From contig JAQUVS010000001.1 of assembly GCA_028693275.1 (NCBI GenBank), forward strand, positions 79,132 to 129,205: a stretch of 50,074 nt of DNA, written 5' to 3'. The first letter of the stretch is position 1. Every line of letters starts with the position of its first letter. Source of the stretch: Bacilli bacterium. GTDB lineage: Bacteria; Bacillota_I; Bacilli_A; RF39; UBA660. Below, piece after piece: positions 17,082-26,749 of this stretch. Made by a program: the position numbers and the translations under genes. Under the pieces are notes generated by a model. That model was not told where the DNA came from. It was given only the letters and a program-made list of their open reading frames with translations, and did not search any database.

Positions 17082-19043
17082 ATGAATAAAAAGACAGTAA
17101 AAAGAGGATTATTACCATATTTATTTTTAATAATAATGATATTTAGTGTTTATTATTTTGTAGGAGTTATGAATCAAAAAGTTAATAACTTTACTTATGA
17201 TAAATTATTAAATGAACTAAAAAGTGGGAAAGTTACAGAAATGGTTATAGTGCCAAAAAGTAGAGCATCTGTTTATGAAATTTCTGGAAAGATTGAAGGA
17301 TATGAAAAAAACGAAACATACTTTGTTAGAGCTCCACTTAGTGATCAAATAGTAAAACAAATTATGGACTATAAAATGGAAAATAATTTTGAAATAACAA
17401 CTAAGGCTGATCCAGAATCAAGTTCATTATTACTTGTATTAGTAAATGTTTTACCAATTTTAATATTGGTTGGTGGAAGTTTTTACTTTTTAAGTAGACA
17501 AATGGGTGGTTCTAATAAATCAATGGATTTTGGTAGAAGTAAAGCGAAATTAAGTACTGATAGCAATAAAGTTACATTTAAAGATGTTGCAGGTTTAGAT
17601 GAAGAAAAACAAGAAGTAAGTGAACTAATTGATTTTTTAAAGAATCCAAAAAAATTTCAACGTCTTGGTGCTAGAATACCAAAAGGTGTTCTGTTAGTTG
17701 GTCCTCCTGGGACAGGGAAGACATTATTAGCTAAAGCAGTAGCTGGAGAAGCTAATGTTCCTTTCTACTATATTAGTGGTTCTGATTTTGTAGAGTTGTT
17801 TGTTGGTGTAGGTGCTAGTAGAGTTAGAGATATGTTTAAACAAGCAAAACATACTGCTCCATGTTTAATCTTTATAGATGAAATAGATGCAGTTGGTAGA
17901 CAAAGAGGTACAGGTCTTGGTGGAGGTCATGACGAAAGAGAACAAACATTAAACCAATTACTTACTGAAATGGATGGGTTTGGTGCAAATGAAGGAATTA
18001 TAATAATAGCTGCTACTAATAGAGCAGATGTATTAGATCCAGCTCTTTTAAGACCAGGTAGGTTTGATAGACAAGTAGTCGTTAATTTACCAGATATAAA
18101 AGGAAGAGAAGAAATTCTAAAAGTGCATTCAAGAAATAAGGTTTTAGGAGATGGAATTACTCTTCAAAATCTTGCAAAGAGAACTCCAGGATTTAGTGGA
18201 GCAGATTTAGAAAATCTATTAAATGAAGCAGCATTACTTGCTGTTAGAAGAAATAAAGATTTTATAACAATGAGTGAAATAGATGAAGCAACAGACCGTG
18301 TATTAATGGGACCAGCTAAGAAAAGTAAAAAATATACTGAAGAAGAAAGAAAATTAGTTTCATATCATGAAGCAGGACATGTTGTTTTAGGATTAAAACT
18401 TAATAATGCTCATGATGTTCAAAAAGTTACTATTATACCTAGAAGTTATGCTGGTGGTTATGCGATGATGATTCCAAAAGAAGAAAAATATACTTCAACT
18501 AAAACTGATTTATTAGAAGAAATAATTGGACTATTAGGAGGAAGAGTTTCTGAGGAATTGACTTTCAAAGAAATAACAACTGGTGCACATAACGATTTTG
18601 AAAAAGCCACAAAAATAGCAAGAGCTATGGTAACAGAATATGGTATGAGTGAATTAGGTCCTGTTCAGTTAGAACAACAAGAAGGTGGAGTTTTCTTAGG
18701 TAGAGATTATAACAAGAGTAGAAATTTCTCTAATGAAATTGCTCATGAAATAGATTTACAAGTTAGAAAAATAATAAATGAATGTTATAAAAAAGCAATG
18801 GATGTTTTAAAGGAAAATAAAGATCTATTAAAATTAATAGCAGATAATTTATTAGAATACGAAACTTTAACAAAAGAACAAATCGATTATTTAGTGGAAA
18901 ATGGTAAAATGCCAGTTATTGAATCATTAAGTGATTTCACTATTAATGAATTAAAACAAAAAGCAAAAGATAAAGGAATTAAAAATTATTCTAAATTATC
19001 TAAAGAAGAACTAATAATTGAACTAGAGAAGGAGTCTGAATAA
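17082..19043 (+). CDS. ftsH: ATP-dependent zinc metalloprotease FtsH with extra C-terminal SAP/Rho_N-like domain
   Basis: A 653-residue membrane AAA+ protease. Membrane segments lie at about 8-28 and 115-136. The AAA module has Walker A GPPGTGKT near 207-214, Walker B FIDEID near 265 and the second-region motif with RPGRFDRQ. The peptidase has HEAGH near 428-432. It degrades membrane and regulatory proteins. The unusual part is the last ~35 residues ([20 protein letters not shown] and following), which read like the Rho N-terminal/SAP helix-extended-loop-helix motif. That domain normally binds nucleic acid and is not part of standard FtsH tails. Ribosome site AAGGAGGG. Confidence 0.96.
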   Translation: MNKKTVKRGLLPYLFLIIMIFSVYYFVGVMNQKVNNFTYDKLLNELKSGKVTEMVIVPKSRASVYEISGKIEGYEKNETYFVRAPLSDQIVKQIMDYKMENNFEITTKADPESSSLLLVLVNVLPILILVGGSFYFLSRQMGGSNKSMDFGRSKAKLSTDSNKVTFKDVAGLDEEKQEVSELIDFLKNPKKFQRLGARIPKGVLLVGPPGTGKTLLAKAVAGEANVPFYYISGSDFVELFVGVGASRVRDMFKQAKHTAPCLIFIDEIDAVGRQRGTGLGGGHDEREQTLNQLLTEMDGFGANEGIIIIAATNRADVLDPALLRPGRFDRQVVVNLPDIKGREEILKVHSRNKVLGDGITLQNLAKRTPGFSGADLENLLNEAALLAVRRNKDFITMSEIDEATDRVLMGPAKKSKKYTEEERKLVSYHEAGHVVLGLKLNNAHDVQKVTIIPRSYAGGYAMMIPKEEKYTSTKTDLLEEIIGLLGGRVSEELTFKEITTGAHNDFEKATKIARAMVTEYGMSELGPVQLEQQEGGVFLGRDYNKSRNFSNEIAHEIDLQVRKIINECYKKAMDVLKENKDLLKLIADNLLEYETLTKEQIDYLVENGKMPVIESLSDFTINELKQKAKDKGIKNYSKLSKEELIIELEKESE

Positions 19044-19058
19044 GACTTTTTCTTTTTT
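19028..19058 (+). terminator. ftsH terminator
   Basis: GAAGGAGTCT (19028-19037) pairs with AGACTTTTTC (19043-19052) with two G-T pairs, then six T. The TAA stop is in the loop and first stem base. Confidence 0.75.
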
Positions 19059-19072
19059 ATATAATTATTTTA

Positions 19073-19081
19073 TGGTATAAT
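19073..19081 (+). promoter_or_regulatory. Extended -10 promoter for dusB-RDD-lysS
   Basis: TGGTATAAT is a perfect extended -10 without a clear -35. The leader of about 55 bases contains a small dyad, ACTATA (19099-19104) and TATAGT (19110-19115). Confidence 0.55.
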
Positions 19082-19143
19082 CTATTTGTTGATTTTTTAC
19101 TATACTATATATAGTTTGAATTTATAAATATGGAGGTAATAGA

Positions 19144-20133
19144 ATGAGTTTTAAAATTGGTAATATTGTTATAAATAATAAAGTAGTATTAGCTCCTATG
19201 GCTGGTGTTGGTAATTCTAGTTTTAGAAAAATTATTAAAGAGATGGGATGTGGACTGATATATGCAGAAATGGTCAGTGATAAAGCAATCTTTTTTAATA
19301 ATAAAAAAACTATAGATATGCTTTATATGGAAGAAGTAGAGAGACCTATTGTTCAACAAATATTTGGATCTGATAAAGAATCTTTTGTTAAGGCAGCAAA
19401 GTTTATTTATGAAACTATGAAGCCAGATATAATAGATATCAATATGGGATGTCCTGTTCCAAAGGTGGCTGTTAGGGCTCAAGCAGGTTCTGCTTTACTA
19501 AAGGATATTAATAAAATAGAAGAAATAGTTTCAGCAGTAGTTAATTCTGTTCCTATTCCAGTAACTGTTAAAATTAGGAGTGGTTGGGATAAAGACACTA
19601 TTAATGCTGTACAAGTAGCAAAAGTAATTGAAAAAGCAGGTGCTTCAGCTATTTGTGTTCACCCTAGAACCAGAAGCCAAGGATACACAGGTAAAGCTGA
19701 TTGGAATATTATAAAGAACGTAAAAGAAGCAGTAAAAATTCCTGTTATTGGAAATGGTGATGTTGTTTCTGCTCAATTAGCAAAACAAATGCTTGATGAG
19801 ACAGGATGCGATGCTGTTATGGTAGGTAGAGGTGTTTTGGGAAATCCATGGTTGATAAAGGAAATAATTAATTATATTGAGTATGGGAAAGAGATAGAAA
19901 AACCATCAAATTTGGAAAAAATAGATATGTGTTTAAAACATTTAAAATATTTATCTGAGTTAAAAGATGAAAAAGTTGCTGTTTTAGAAATAAGAAGTCA
20001 TATATCTTGGTACTTAAAAGGTATAAAAAATTCTAATGAAATAAAAAACAAAGTATTTCTATGTTCCAAATTAATTGATATAATAGATGTGTTGAAAGAA
20101 TATAAAGATTTTATACAGAAAGAAGGGTTATGA
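19144..20133 (+). CDS. dusB: tRNA-dihydrouridine synthase
   Basis: A 329-residue FMN-dependent TIM barrel. VVLAPMAGVGNSSFR near 15-29 is the FMN entry motif. INMGCPVPKV near 99-108 holds the catalytic Cys (about 103). CVHPRTRSQGYTGKADW near 172-188 and PVIGNGDV near 203 complete the Dus pattern. It reduces uridines to dihydrouridine in tRNA. The name DusB follows the Bacillus yacF position just upstream of lysS. Its TGA overlaps the ATG of the next gene, so the dusB-RDD-lysS genes are translationally coupled. Confidence 0.94.
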   Translation: MSFKIGNIVINNKVVLAPMAGVGNSSFRKIIKEMGCGLIYAEMVSDKAIFFNNKKTIDMLYMEEVERPIVQQIFGSDKESFVKAAKFIYETMKPDIIDINMGCPVPKVAVRAQAGSALLKDINKIEEIVSAVVNSVPIPVTVKIRSGWDKDTINAVQVAKVIEKAGASAICVHPRTRSQGYTGKADWNIIKNVKEAVKIPVIGNGDVVSAQLAKQMLDETGCDAVMVGRGVLGNPWLIKEIINYIEYGKEIEKPSNLEKIDMCLKHLKYLSELKDEKVAVLEIRSHISWYLKGIKNSNEIKNKVFLCSKLIDIIDVLKEYKDFIQKEGL

Positions 20134-20735
20134 TGAGAGCATATTTTTTTCCTAGGTTATTATCATATTTAATAGATATATTTTTACTAGCTATGATACT
20201 TGGAATTTTCAGTTTTGCAATCCCAGAAAATAAGAATATTGAAACTTTGAATAAGGAATATAAACAATTAAATGAGGAATATCTTGATAAAAAAATAAAT
20301 GTGGATGAATACATGAATAGATCAAAAGATGTTGTTTATGAATTGGATTATGCAAGATTTCCTGAAGTTGCTATTAATTTAGTTTTAGTTATCTCTTATT
20401 TTGTTGTATTTCAATTTTACAATAAGGGACAAACTATTGGTAAGAGAATAATGAAAATAAGAGTTGTATCTAATAATGATAATGAATTAACTATTAATAA
20501 CTATATTTTTAGATCAATGATAATAAATTACATTCTTTTAGATTTATTAATTTTAGGAACACTATTGTTTTTAGGAAGAGATGTATATTATTATTTAGGT
20601 GCTTTTTTAAAGGTTTTAGAAACAATTATTTTTATTGTAACAGGTTTTATGGTATTATATAGAAAAGACGGAAGAGGTTTCCATGATTTAATTGCTAATA
20701 CTAAGGTTATTATGGATGAGGAGGAGTCAAGATGA
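20130..20735 (+). CDS. RDD family membrane protein
   Basis: A 201-residue membrane protein with the RDD pattern: FFPRLLSYLIDIFLL at the start (Arg and Asp at the first helix), QTIGKRIMKIRVV near 106-118, and GRGFHDLIANTKVI near the end. Predicted membrane helices are about 10-32, 81-101, 132-152 and 155-178. RDD proteins are poorly understood; some are proposed ion or solute transporters. The start could be ATG 20130 or ATG 20133; both are behind GAAGGG. It is wedged between dusB and lysS with 4-base overlaps on both sides, a place where Bacillus has no such gene. Confidence 0.85.
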   Translation: MMRAYFFPRLLSYLIDIFLLAMILGIFSFAIPENKNIETLNKEYKQLNEEYLDKKINVDEYMNRSKDVVYELDYARFPEVAINLVLVISYFVVFQFYNKGQTIGKRIMKIRVVSNNDNELTINNYIFRSMIINYILLDLLILGTLLFLGRDVYYYLGAFLKVLETIIFIVTGFMVLYRKDGRGFHDLIANTKVIMDEEESR

Positions 20736-22222
20736 GAGAGTTAACAGAACAAGAATTAGTTAGAAGAGAAAAGGTAAGCAAAATAAAAGAAAATTGCAAT
20801 CCTTATCCAGAAAGATATGTTATTACACATGAGTTATGTGATGCTAAATTATTAGAAGATGGCGTTAATAATGTAAGTGTAGCTGGTAGAATAGTTTTAA
20901 TGAGAAAAATGGGTAAGATGAGTTTCTTAACAATTAGAGATGTTAAGGGAAGCATTCAAATATCTATTAAAGTCGATGTAGTTGGAGAAGAAAAATATGA
21001 ATTTTTCAAAGAGTCTTTTGACTTAGGAGATTTTATAGGTGTAACAGGAGAAGTTTTTACTACTCATACTGAAGAAAAAACTATCAGAGCTAGTGACTTT
21101 GTTTTCTTAGGTAAAGCATTAAAACCTTTACCAGAAAAATTTCATGGTTTAACAGATACAGAAGCATGTTATAGAAATAGATATGTTGACTTAATAATGA
21201 ATCAAAATACTAGAGATAGATTTAATTTGAAATATGAATTTATTAAACAGGTTAGAAGATATTTAGAAGATAGAAATTATGTAGAAATAGAAACACCGGT
21301 TTTAATAAATAAGCCAAGTGGTGCACTGGCTAAGCCTTTTATGTCACACCATAATGCTTTAGATATTGATGTTTACTTAAGAATTGCTCCTGAAACATAT
21401 TTAAAAAGAGCAATTGTTGGTGGATTCACAAAAGTTTTTGAATTTGCAAGATGTTTTAGAAATGAAGGAATGGATTCAACACATTTACAAGATTTCTCTA
21501 TGCTAGAAGCATATTGTAGTTATTATAATTACAAAGATACTATGTTACTAATTGAAGATATGTTGAAAACTGTAATTTTAAATACATTTGGTACATTAGA
21601 AATTACTATTGATGATAAAATCGTTGATCTTTCTAAGAAATGGGAAGTAGTATCATTTAGAGATTTAATAAATAAGTATGTGTCTTTAGATATAAATGTT
21701 TATAATACTAAGGAATTATTAATTGCTCAAATAGTTGAAAGAGGAATTGAATTAGATTCTGAAACAGATATCAATTTATTAGGATTTGGTAAATTAGTTG
21801 ATTTATTATATAAGAAAGTTGCTAGACCATTTATGATTGAACCAGTTTTCTTGGTAGATCACCCTATTGAATTATCTCCTTTAGCAAGAGCTAATGATAA
21901 TGATAAAAATATAACTGATAGATTCCAATTAGTAATAAATGGAGCTGAAATAATTAATGCTTATTCAGAACTTGTTGATCCAATCGAGCAATTGAATAGA
22001 TTAGAAGAACAAGCTAAATTAAATGCTGATGGTGATGATGAAGCAATGGTTATGGACTATGATTATATAGAAGCTATGGAATATGGTATGCCACCTATTT
22101 CTGGCTGGGGAATGGGAATTGATCGTGTTATTCAAGTTTTAACGGGAGTACCTAATATTAAGGATAGTGTTTTATTTCCATTAATGAGACCAATAAATAA
22201 CGAAAAAGAAGAATCTAAATAA
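20732..22222 (+). CDS. lysS: Lysyl-tRNA synthetase (class II)
   Basis: A 496-residue LysRS. An N-terminal OB-fold anticodon domain covers about 50-150 (SVAGRIVLMRKMGKMSFLTI). Motif 2 is FARCFRNEGMDSTH near 238-252, and motif 3 is GWGMGIDRVIQVLTG near 457-471. The lysine pocket residues NGAEIINAYSEL near 402 are also present. There is no T-box in front of this gene. The ribosome site (GAGGAGTCAAG) lies inside the RDD gene. A terminator at the stop codon closes the operon. Confidence 0.97.
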   Translation: MRELTEQELVRREKVSKIKENCNPYPERYVITHELCDAKLLEDGVNNVSVAGRIVLMRKMGKMSFLTIRDVKGSIQISIKVDVVGEEKYEFFKESFDLGDFIGVTGEVFTTHTEEKTIRASDFVFLGKALKPLPEKFHGLTDTEACYRNRYVDLIMNQNTRDRFNLKYEFIKQVRRYLEDRNYVEIETPVLINKPSGALAKPFMSHHNALDIDVYLRIAPETYLKRAIVGGFTKVFEFARCFRNEGMDSTHLQDFSMLEAYCSYYNYKDTMLLIEDMLKTVILNTFGTLEITIDDKIVDLSKKWEVVSFRDLINKYVSLDINVYNTKELLIAQIVERGIELDSETDINLLGFGKLVDLLYKKVARPFMIEPVFLVDHPIELSPLARANDNDKNITDRFQLVINGAEIINAYSELVDPIEQLNRLEEQAKLNADGDDEAMVMDYDYIEAMEYGMPPISGWGMGIDRVIQVLTGVPNIKDSVLFPLMRPINNEKEESK

Positions 22223-22233
22223 GATTCTTTTTT
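22207..22233 (+). terminator. lysS terminator
   Basis: AGAATCT (22210-22216) pairs with AGATTCT (22222-22228); the stem can extend with A-T pairs into the T run. The TAA stop is in the loop and the first 3' stem base. Confidence 0.8.
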
Positions 22234-22257
22234 CATTAAAATTTCACATAAATATGT

Positions 22258-22286
22258 TTGTCCTTTTATACTTATTGGGGTATAAT
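22258..22286 (+). promoter_or_regulatory. Promoter for the permease gene
   Basis: TTGTCC (22258-22263), 17 bases, TATAAT (22281-22286); predicted start near 22293, close to the GGGAGGG ribosome site. Confidence 0.7.
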
Positions 22287-22303
22287 TATATTGGGAGGGT
22301 AAT

Positions 22304-23713
22304 ATGAAAAAACATAATACATTAAAAGTTATTTTACTTTCTATTGTTGTTCTATTTTTGTTCACATGGATATTTCCAGGTGCAGCATTTAATTCAGAAT
22401 TAACATTAGGAAACAGAAATCAAATGGGAATATTTGATTTGATTTCTTATCCATCATTAACTTTAACATATTTTGGTTATATACTAGTTTATGTTCTATT
22501 AATTGGTGGTTTCTATGGGGTTGCTCATAAAATACCAGCTTACAGAAAGGCATTAGATAAAATTGTAAAACTTTTTCATAAAAAAGAAGCTTTATTATTA
22601 TCTTTAATTTCTGTTTTAGTTGCTATATTTGTGTCAGTAACTGGATTATCAATAGGAGTTTTATTTTTCTTTCCATTTATAATTGCATTAGTATTATTAA
22701 TGGGATACAACAAATTAGTTGCAGCTAGTGTAACGGCTGGTGCAACAGCAGTTGGTCTAATAGGAACAACTTTTGGTAGCCAAACAGTTAATATGATTAA
22801 TAACTATTTAAGTACAACAGTTTATACTGAAATAGCTATTAAGGTTTTACTTTTAGTTTTAGGACTATGCTTATTGATATTTAATACTTTAAGATATGCC
22901 AAAAATGTTAAAAGTAAAGTTGATCAAGAAGAAAATATTTTTGTTCCAGAAAAAATTAAAGCTACTGAAGCTAAAAAAACAAATTCAGTTTTCTTTGCTG
23001 TAATATTTGGATTTATTTCAGTTTTAATGATAGTAGCATTTTTACCTTGGGAATCTGTATTTAAAATTACTTGGTTTGCTGATGCGTTAACTGCTATCAA
23101 AGGATTTGAAATAGCTTCATTTCCAGTATTTTCAAAAGTATTAGGAACATCTCTTAATCAATTTGGAAATTGGTCATTAAGTTCTGAAATGCTAGTAGCA
23201 TTATTTATAATGACTGTGTTATTAGGACTTATATATAAAGTTAAATTTAATGATTTTATAGAATCATTTATTGGAGGAATGAAAAGAGCAGTATATCCAG
23301 CAGCATTAATGTTATTGGTATATACATGCTTAATAATAGTAACATTTAATCCATTCCAATTATTTATAACTGATTTCTTATTAAATTTAACAAAAGGATT
23401 TAATGTTGTTACAATGACTTTTGTGGCATTTATTTCTAGTTTATTTAACGTAGAATCAGCATATGCTGCACAAAGTACATTACCTTATTTAATTACTGTA
23501 GTAACAGACAAAGATTTTTATTCACTTATTGCTTTAATATTCCAAGCAATTTATGGATTAACGATGTTAGTAGTTCCAACAAGTGTTGTTTTAGTTGGTG
23601 TCTTAAGTTATTTAGAAATTTCTTATACTCAATGGTTAAAACATATTTGGAAATTATTTTTAGAATTACTTGTGTTACTATTGATTGTATTTATTATATT
23701 ATTAGTAATATAA
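22304..23713 (+). CDS. Multi-pass permease, YfcC/DcuC-like ion-transporter superfamily
   Basis: A 469-residue, very hydrophobic protein with about 11-12 predicted membrane helices in two similar halves. Each half has a conserved Gly/Ser/Thr-rich hairpin (VTGLSIGVLFFFPF with ATAVGLIGTTFGSQTVNM in the first; NVESAYAAQSTLPYLI in the second). This arrangement resembles the YfcC/DcuC/ArcD-type carboxylate or amino-acid carriers. A charged loop (about 200-225) separates the halves. The substrate cannot be read from the sequence; the position after lysS hints at an amino acid, weakly. It has its own promoter and terminator. AbgT-type or NhaC-type transporter is an alternative. Confidence 0.6.
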   Translation: MKKHNTLKVILLSIVVLFLFTWIFPGAAFNSELTLGNRNQMGIFDLISYPSLTLTYFGYILVYVLLIGGFYGVAHKIPAYRKALDKIVKLFHKKEALLLSLISVLVAIFVSVTGLSIGVLFFFPFIIALVLLMGYNKLVAASVTAGATAVGLIGTTFGSQTVNMINNYLSTTVYTEIAIKVLLLVLGLCLLIFNTLRYAKNVKSKVDQEENIFVPEKIKATEAKKTNSVFFAVIFGFISVLMIVAFLPWESVFKITWFADALTAIKGFEIASFPVFSKVLGTSLNQFGNWSLSSEMLVALFIMTVLLGLIYKVKFNDFIESFIGGMKRAVYPAALMLLVYTCLIIVTFNPFQLFITDFLLNLTKGFNVVTMTFVAFISSLFNVESAYAAQSTLPYLITVVTDKDFYSLIALIFQAIYGLTMLVVPTSVVLVGVLSYLEISYTQWLKHIWKLFLELLVLLLIVFIILLVI

Positions 23714-23723
23714 AATTAATTAA

Positions 23724-23752
23724 GAAGTTAACTTCTATGGTTAACTTTTTTT
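23724..23752 (+). terminator. Permease terminator
   Basis: A perfect 8-bp stem, AAGTTAAC (23725-23732) with GTTAACTT (23740-23747), followed by a T run. It lies downstream of the stop codon, unlike most in this window. Confidence 0.88.
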
Positions 23753-23810
23753 GTTATGTAATATCAGATAATTACATGGATATGATGAAACTAATCAATT
23801 TCAAAAAACA

Positions 23811-23845
23811 AAGCAAGAAAGTTTTAAATAGCTTCCTTGTTTTAT
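23811..23845. other. Second hairpin upstream of uvrB
   Basis: AAGCAAGAAAG (23811-23821) pairs with CTTCCTTGTT (23832-23841) with one mismatch and one G-T, followed by TTATT. It is terminator-like on the + strand, and on the - strand the flanking A run would give a T run. It overlaps the -35 of the uvrB promoter. No gene is evident between it and the permease terminator. Confidence 0.45.
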
Positions 23846-23865
23846 TATTCAATAGATGGTAAAAT
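23837..23865 (+). promoter_or_regulatory. Promoter for uvrB
   Basis: TTGTTT (23837-23842), 17 bases, TAAAAT (23860-23865) with a TGG extension directly before the -10. The leader is about 45 bases. Confidence 0.5.
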
Positions 23866-23916
23866 ATGTTATTGAAATTGTCTTAAATATTGTATAAAGA
23901 TTTTATAGGAGGAATT

Positions 23917-25875
23917 ATGAAGGAAAAGTTTGAATTAGTATCAAAATATAATCCTAGTGGGGATCAACCTTTAGCTATTGAAAAATTAGTTGATGGTATT
24001 AATAGTGGTAAAAAGGAACAAGTATTATTAGGGGCAACAGGAACAGGCAAGACATTTACTATTGCTAATGTAATAAAGGAAGTTAATAAACCAACTTTAG
24101 TTTTAGCACATAATAAGACTTTGGCTGGTCAATTGTATTCAGAGTTGAAAGAACTTTTTCCTAATAACAGGGTTGAATATTTCGTTTCTTATTACGATTA
24201 TTTTCAACCAGAAGCTTATGTTCCATCTACTGATACATATATAGAAAAAGATTCCTCAATAAATGATGAAATAGATGAATTGAGACATTCAGCTACTAGT
24301 GCTCTTTTATCTAGAGATGATGTTATTGTTGTTTCTTCTGTTTCTTGTATTTATGGTATAGGAGAAGTAGAAGATTATAAGGAGAAGATGTTAATATTAA
24401 CTGTTTCTGATAATATTTCAAGAGAACAGGTTCTTGTTAGACTTGTAGAAATGTTGTATGAGAGAAATGATTATGATTTTAAAAGAGGGACCTTTAGAGT
24501 TAGAGGAGATATAGTAGAAATTATTCCTTCTTATTTGAGTAGTAAGGGATTTAGAATAGAATTTTTTGGAGATGAAATAGAAAAAATAAGTGAAATTGAC
24601 ATTATTACTGGAGGAATTATAAATAATGTAAAAACAGTAAGCATATTTCCTGCTAGTCACTTTGTTGTTAATGACAGTAAATTATTAAAAGCAATTCAAA
24701 CTATAAAAGATGAATTAAAAGAAAGACTCGAAGAGTTAAAAAAAGAAAATAAGTTATTAGAAATACAAAGACTAGAGCAAAGAACTAATTATGACTTGGA
24801 GATGCTTTCAGAAACAGGTTTTTGTAGGGGAATAGAAAATTATTCACGTCATATGTCTCTTAGAAAAGAAGGAGAAACGCCTACTACATTGATAGATTTT
24901 TTCCCTAAAGATTTTCTGATGGTAATAGATGAGTCTCATGTTACAATTCCTCAAGTTAGAGGGATGTATAACGGTGATAGAGCTAGGAAAATGAACTTGG
25001 TTGATTATGGTTTTAGATTACCTAGTGCTTTAGATAATCGACCATTAAAGTTTGATGAATTTGAGAAAAAAGTAAATCAAGTTATTTATGTATCTGCTAC
25101 TCCTGGTGATTATGAAATGGAAAGAGTTGAAGGTAAATTTGTAGAGCAAATTATAAGACCTACAGGATTACTTGATCCAACAATAGAAGTTAGAAAATCA
25201 GAAGGGCAAATAGATGATTTATTACATGAGATAAGAGAAAGAATTCTAAAGAATGAAAGAGTATTAATTACGACACTTACTATTAGGATGTCAGAAGAAT
25301 TAACAAATTATTTTAAAGAACTTGATATTAAAGTTGCATATTTACATAGTGAAGTTAAAACGTTAGAAAGACTAAATGTAATAAGAGATTTAAGACTTGG
25401 TAAATATGATGTTATTATAGGAATTAACTTATTAAGAGAGGGAATTGATATACCAGAAGTAAGTTTGATAGCTATTTTAGATGCGGATAAGGAAGGTTTT
25501 TTAAGAAGTGAAAGAAGTTTAATTCAAACTATTGGTAGATGTGCAAGAAATTCTAATGGTCATTGCATAATGTATGCTGATAGGATAACTGATAGTATGG
25601 ATAAAGCAATTAAAGAAACAGCAAGAAGAAGAAAAATTCAATTAGAATACAATAATAAAAATAATATTATACCTACTACAATTGTTAAAGAAATCAGAGA
25701 AACAATTAGTAATAAGGATTTTAATATTGATAATAACAGCAAGAAGTTAACGAAGAAAGAAAAAGAATTTATGTATGAAAAATTGGAACAAGAAATGAAA
25801 GAAGCTGCAAAAAATTTAGATTTTGAACGTGCAATGGAATTAAGAGATATAATTTTTGAGATGAAGAGTGAATAG
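23917..25875 (+). CDS. uvrB: Excinuclease ABC subunit B
   Basis: A 652-residue UvrB. Walker A GATGTGKT is near 38-45. The beta-hairpin region [20 protein letters not shown] near 85-105 inserts between DNA strands. Other motifs are VIDESH near 328, ATPGDYE near 395 and QTIGRCARN near 536-544. A UVR domain at the C terminus ([19 protein letters not shown]) contacts UvrC. The start ATG 23917 lies behind a strong AGGAGGA; an ATG-like start at 23890 lacks one. Unlike Bacillus, uvrA does not follow directly: two other genes are inserted. The next gene starts one base after the stop. Confidence 0.97.
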   Translation: MKEKFELVSKYNPSGDQPLAIEKLVDGINSGKKEQVLLGATGTGKTFTIANVIKEVNKPTLVLAHNKTLAGQLYSELKELFPNNRVEYFVSYYDYFQPEAYVPSTDTYIEKDSSINDEIDELRHSATSALLSRDDVIVVSSVSCIYGIGEVEDYKEKMLILTVSDNISREQVLVRLVEMLYERNDYDFKRGTFRVRGDIVEIIPSYLSSKGFRIEFFGDEIEKISEIDIITGGIINNVKTVSIFPASHFVVNDSKLLKAIQTIKDELKERLEELKKENKLLEIQRLEQRTNYDLEMLSETGFCRGIENYSRHMSLRKEGETPTTLIDFFPKDFLMVIDESHVTIPQVRGMYNGDRARKMNLVDYGFRLPSALDNRPLKFDEFEKKVNQVIYVSATPGDYEMERVEGKFVEQIIRPTGLLDPTIEVRKSEGQIDDLLHEIRERILKNERVLITTLTIRMSEELTNYFKELDIKVAYLHSEVKTLERLNVIRDLRLGKYDVIIGINLLREGIDIPEVSLIAILDADKEGFLRSERSLIQTIGRCARNSNGHCIMYADRITDSMDKAIKETARRRKIQLEYNNKNNIIPTTIVKEIRETISNKDFNIDNNSKKLTKKEKEFMYEKLEQEMKEAAKNLDFERAMELRDIIFEMKSE

Positions 25876-25876
25876 T

Positions 25877-26713
25877 ATGAAAAAATTTAAGAAAGTTTAT
25901 ATAGAAATAACTAATATTTGTAATTTAGATTGTTCATTTTGTTCTAAATCTTGTAGAAAAAAAGAAAGTATGACTACTCTACATTTTGAAGAAATATTAA
26001 AAAAAATAGATCAATATACAGATTATATTTACTTACACGTTAAAGGTGAACCTCTTCTACATAAAAATCTAGATGAATTTATTTATTTAGCTAAAAAATA
26101 TAATAAATATGTAAATATTACAACTAATGGAACGCTAATCGATAAATTTAATATGAGATTAGTAGAAGATGGTTTAATTAGACAAATAAATTTTTCACTT
26201 CATTCTGAAAATAATAAAAAAAATTATTTAGATGATATTTTTACTTTTTCAAAAGTAGCTAAATTTAATACTAATATTGTTTATAGATTTTGGACTATTG
26301 ATGATATCAATATTAATAATATAAATGATAATATTTTAGATAGATTGATTTTAGAATATAATTTATCCCCAGAAGTTGTTGATAATATTTTAAATCAAAG
26401 GAATACTAAGATTGATTTTAACACTTATGTTAATAAGGATAGTAAATTTGTATGGCCGGATTCAAATAATAATTTAGATGAGGAAAAAGGTTATTGTTAT
26501 GGTCTAAAAGATCAGATTGCTATTTTAGTAGATGGAACTGTTGTTCCATGTTGTTTAGATGGCGAAGGAGAAATAGATTTAGGTAATATTTTTATTAATA
26601 CATTAGAAGAAATATTATCAACAGAAAGAGTGGAAAAAATAGTGAACGGATTTAGAAATAGAGTAGCTATTGAAAATTTATGTAAACATTGTAATTTTAA
26701 GAACAAATTTTAA
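25877..26713 (+). CDS. Radical SAM/SPASM domain protein
   Basis: A 278-residue iron-sulfur enzyme. The N-terminal CNLDCSFC (about residues 14-21) is the CxxxCxxC site that binds the SAM-coordinating 4Fe-4S cluster. Further radical SAM features are KGEPLLH (GGEP-like, about 57-63) and ITTNGT (about 80-85). The C terminus has a SPASM-like Cys set: GYCYG, PCCLDGEG and LCKHC. Such proteins often modify peptides or activate enzymes. No precursor peptide is evident nearby. It follows uvrB by one base and is followed by a gene with its own promoter. Function unknown. Confidence 0.85.
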   Translation: MKKFKKVYIEITNICNLDCSFCSKSCRKKESMTTLHFEEILKKIDQYTDYIYLHVKGEPLLHKNLDEFIYLAKKYNKYVNITTNGTLIDKFNMRLVEDGLIRQINFSLHSENNKKNYLDDIFTFSKVAKFNTNIVYRFWTIDDININNINDNILDRLILEYNLSPEVVDNILNQRNTKIDFNTYVNKDSKFVWPDSNNNLDEEKGYCYGLKDQIAILVDGTVVPCCLDGEGEIDLGNIFINTLEEILSTERVEKIVNGFRNRVAIENLCKHCNFKNKF

Positions 26714-26720
26714 GTATTGA

Positions 26721-26729
26721 TGTTATAAT
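26721..26729 (+). promoter_or_regulatory. Extended -10 promoter
   Basis: TGTTATAAT, a perfect TGn extended -10, lies eight bases after the radical SAM gene. Start near 26736 gives a leader of about 14 bases. Confidence 0.55.
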
Positions 26730-26749
26730 TATGCTAGGTGGTGTTTTGA

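Noticed and set aside
19099-19115. Dyad ACTATA/TATAGT in the dusB leader as an operator or attenuator
   Set aside because: Only six A/T-rich pairs with no T run; too common in this composition to claim.
23776-23862. 28-residue open frame (MDMMKLINFK...) between the permease and uvrB
   Set aside because: No ribosome site, and it runs through the hairpin and the uvrB promoter.
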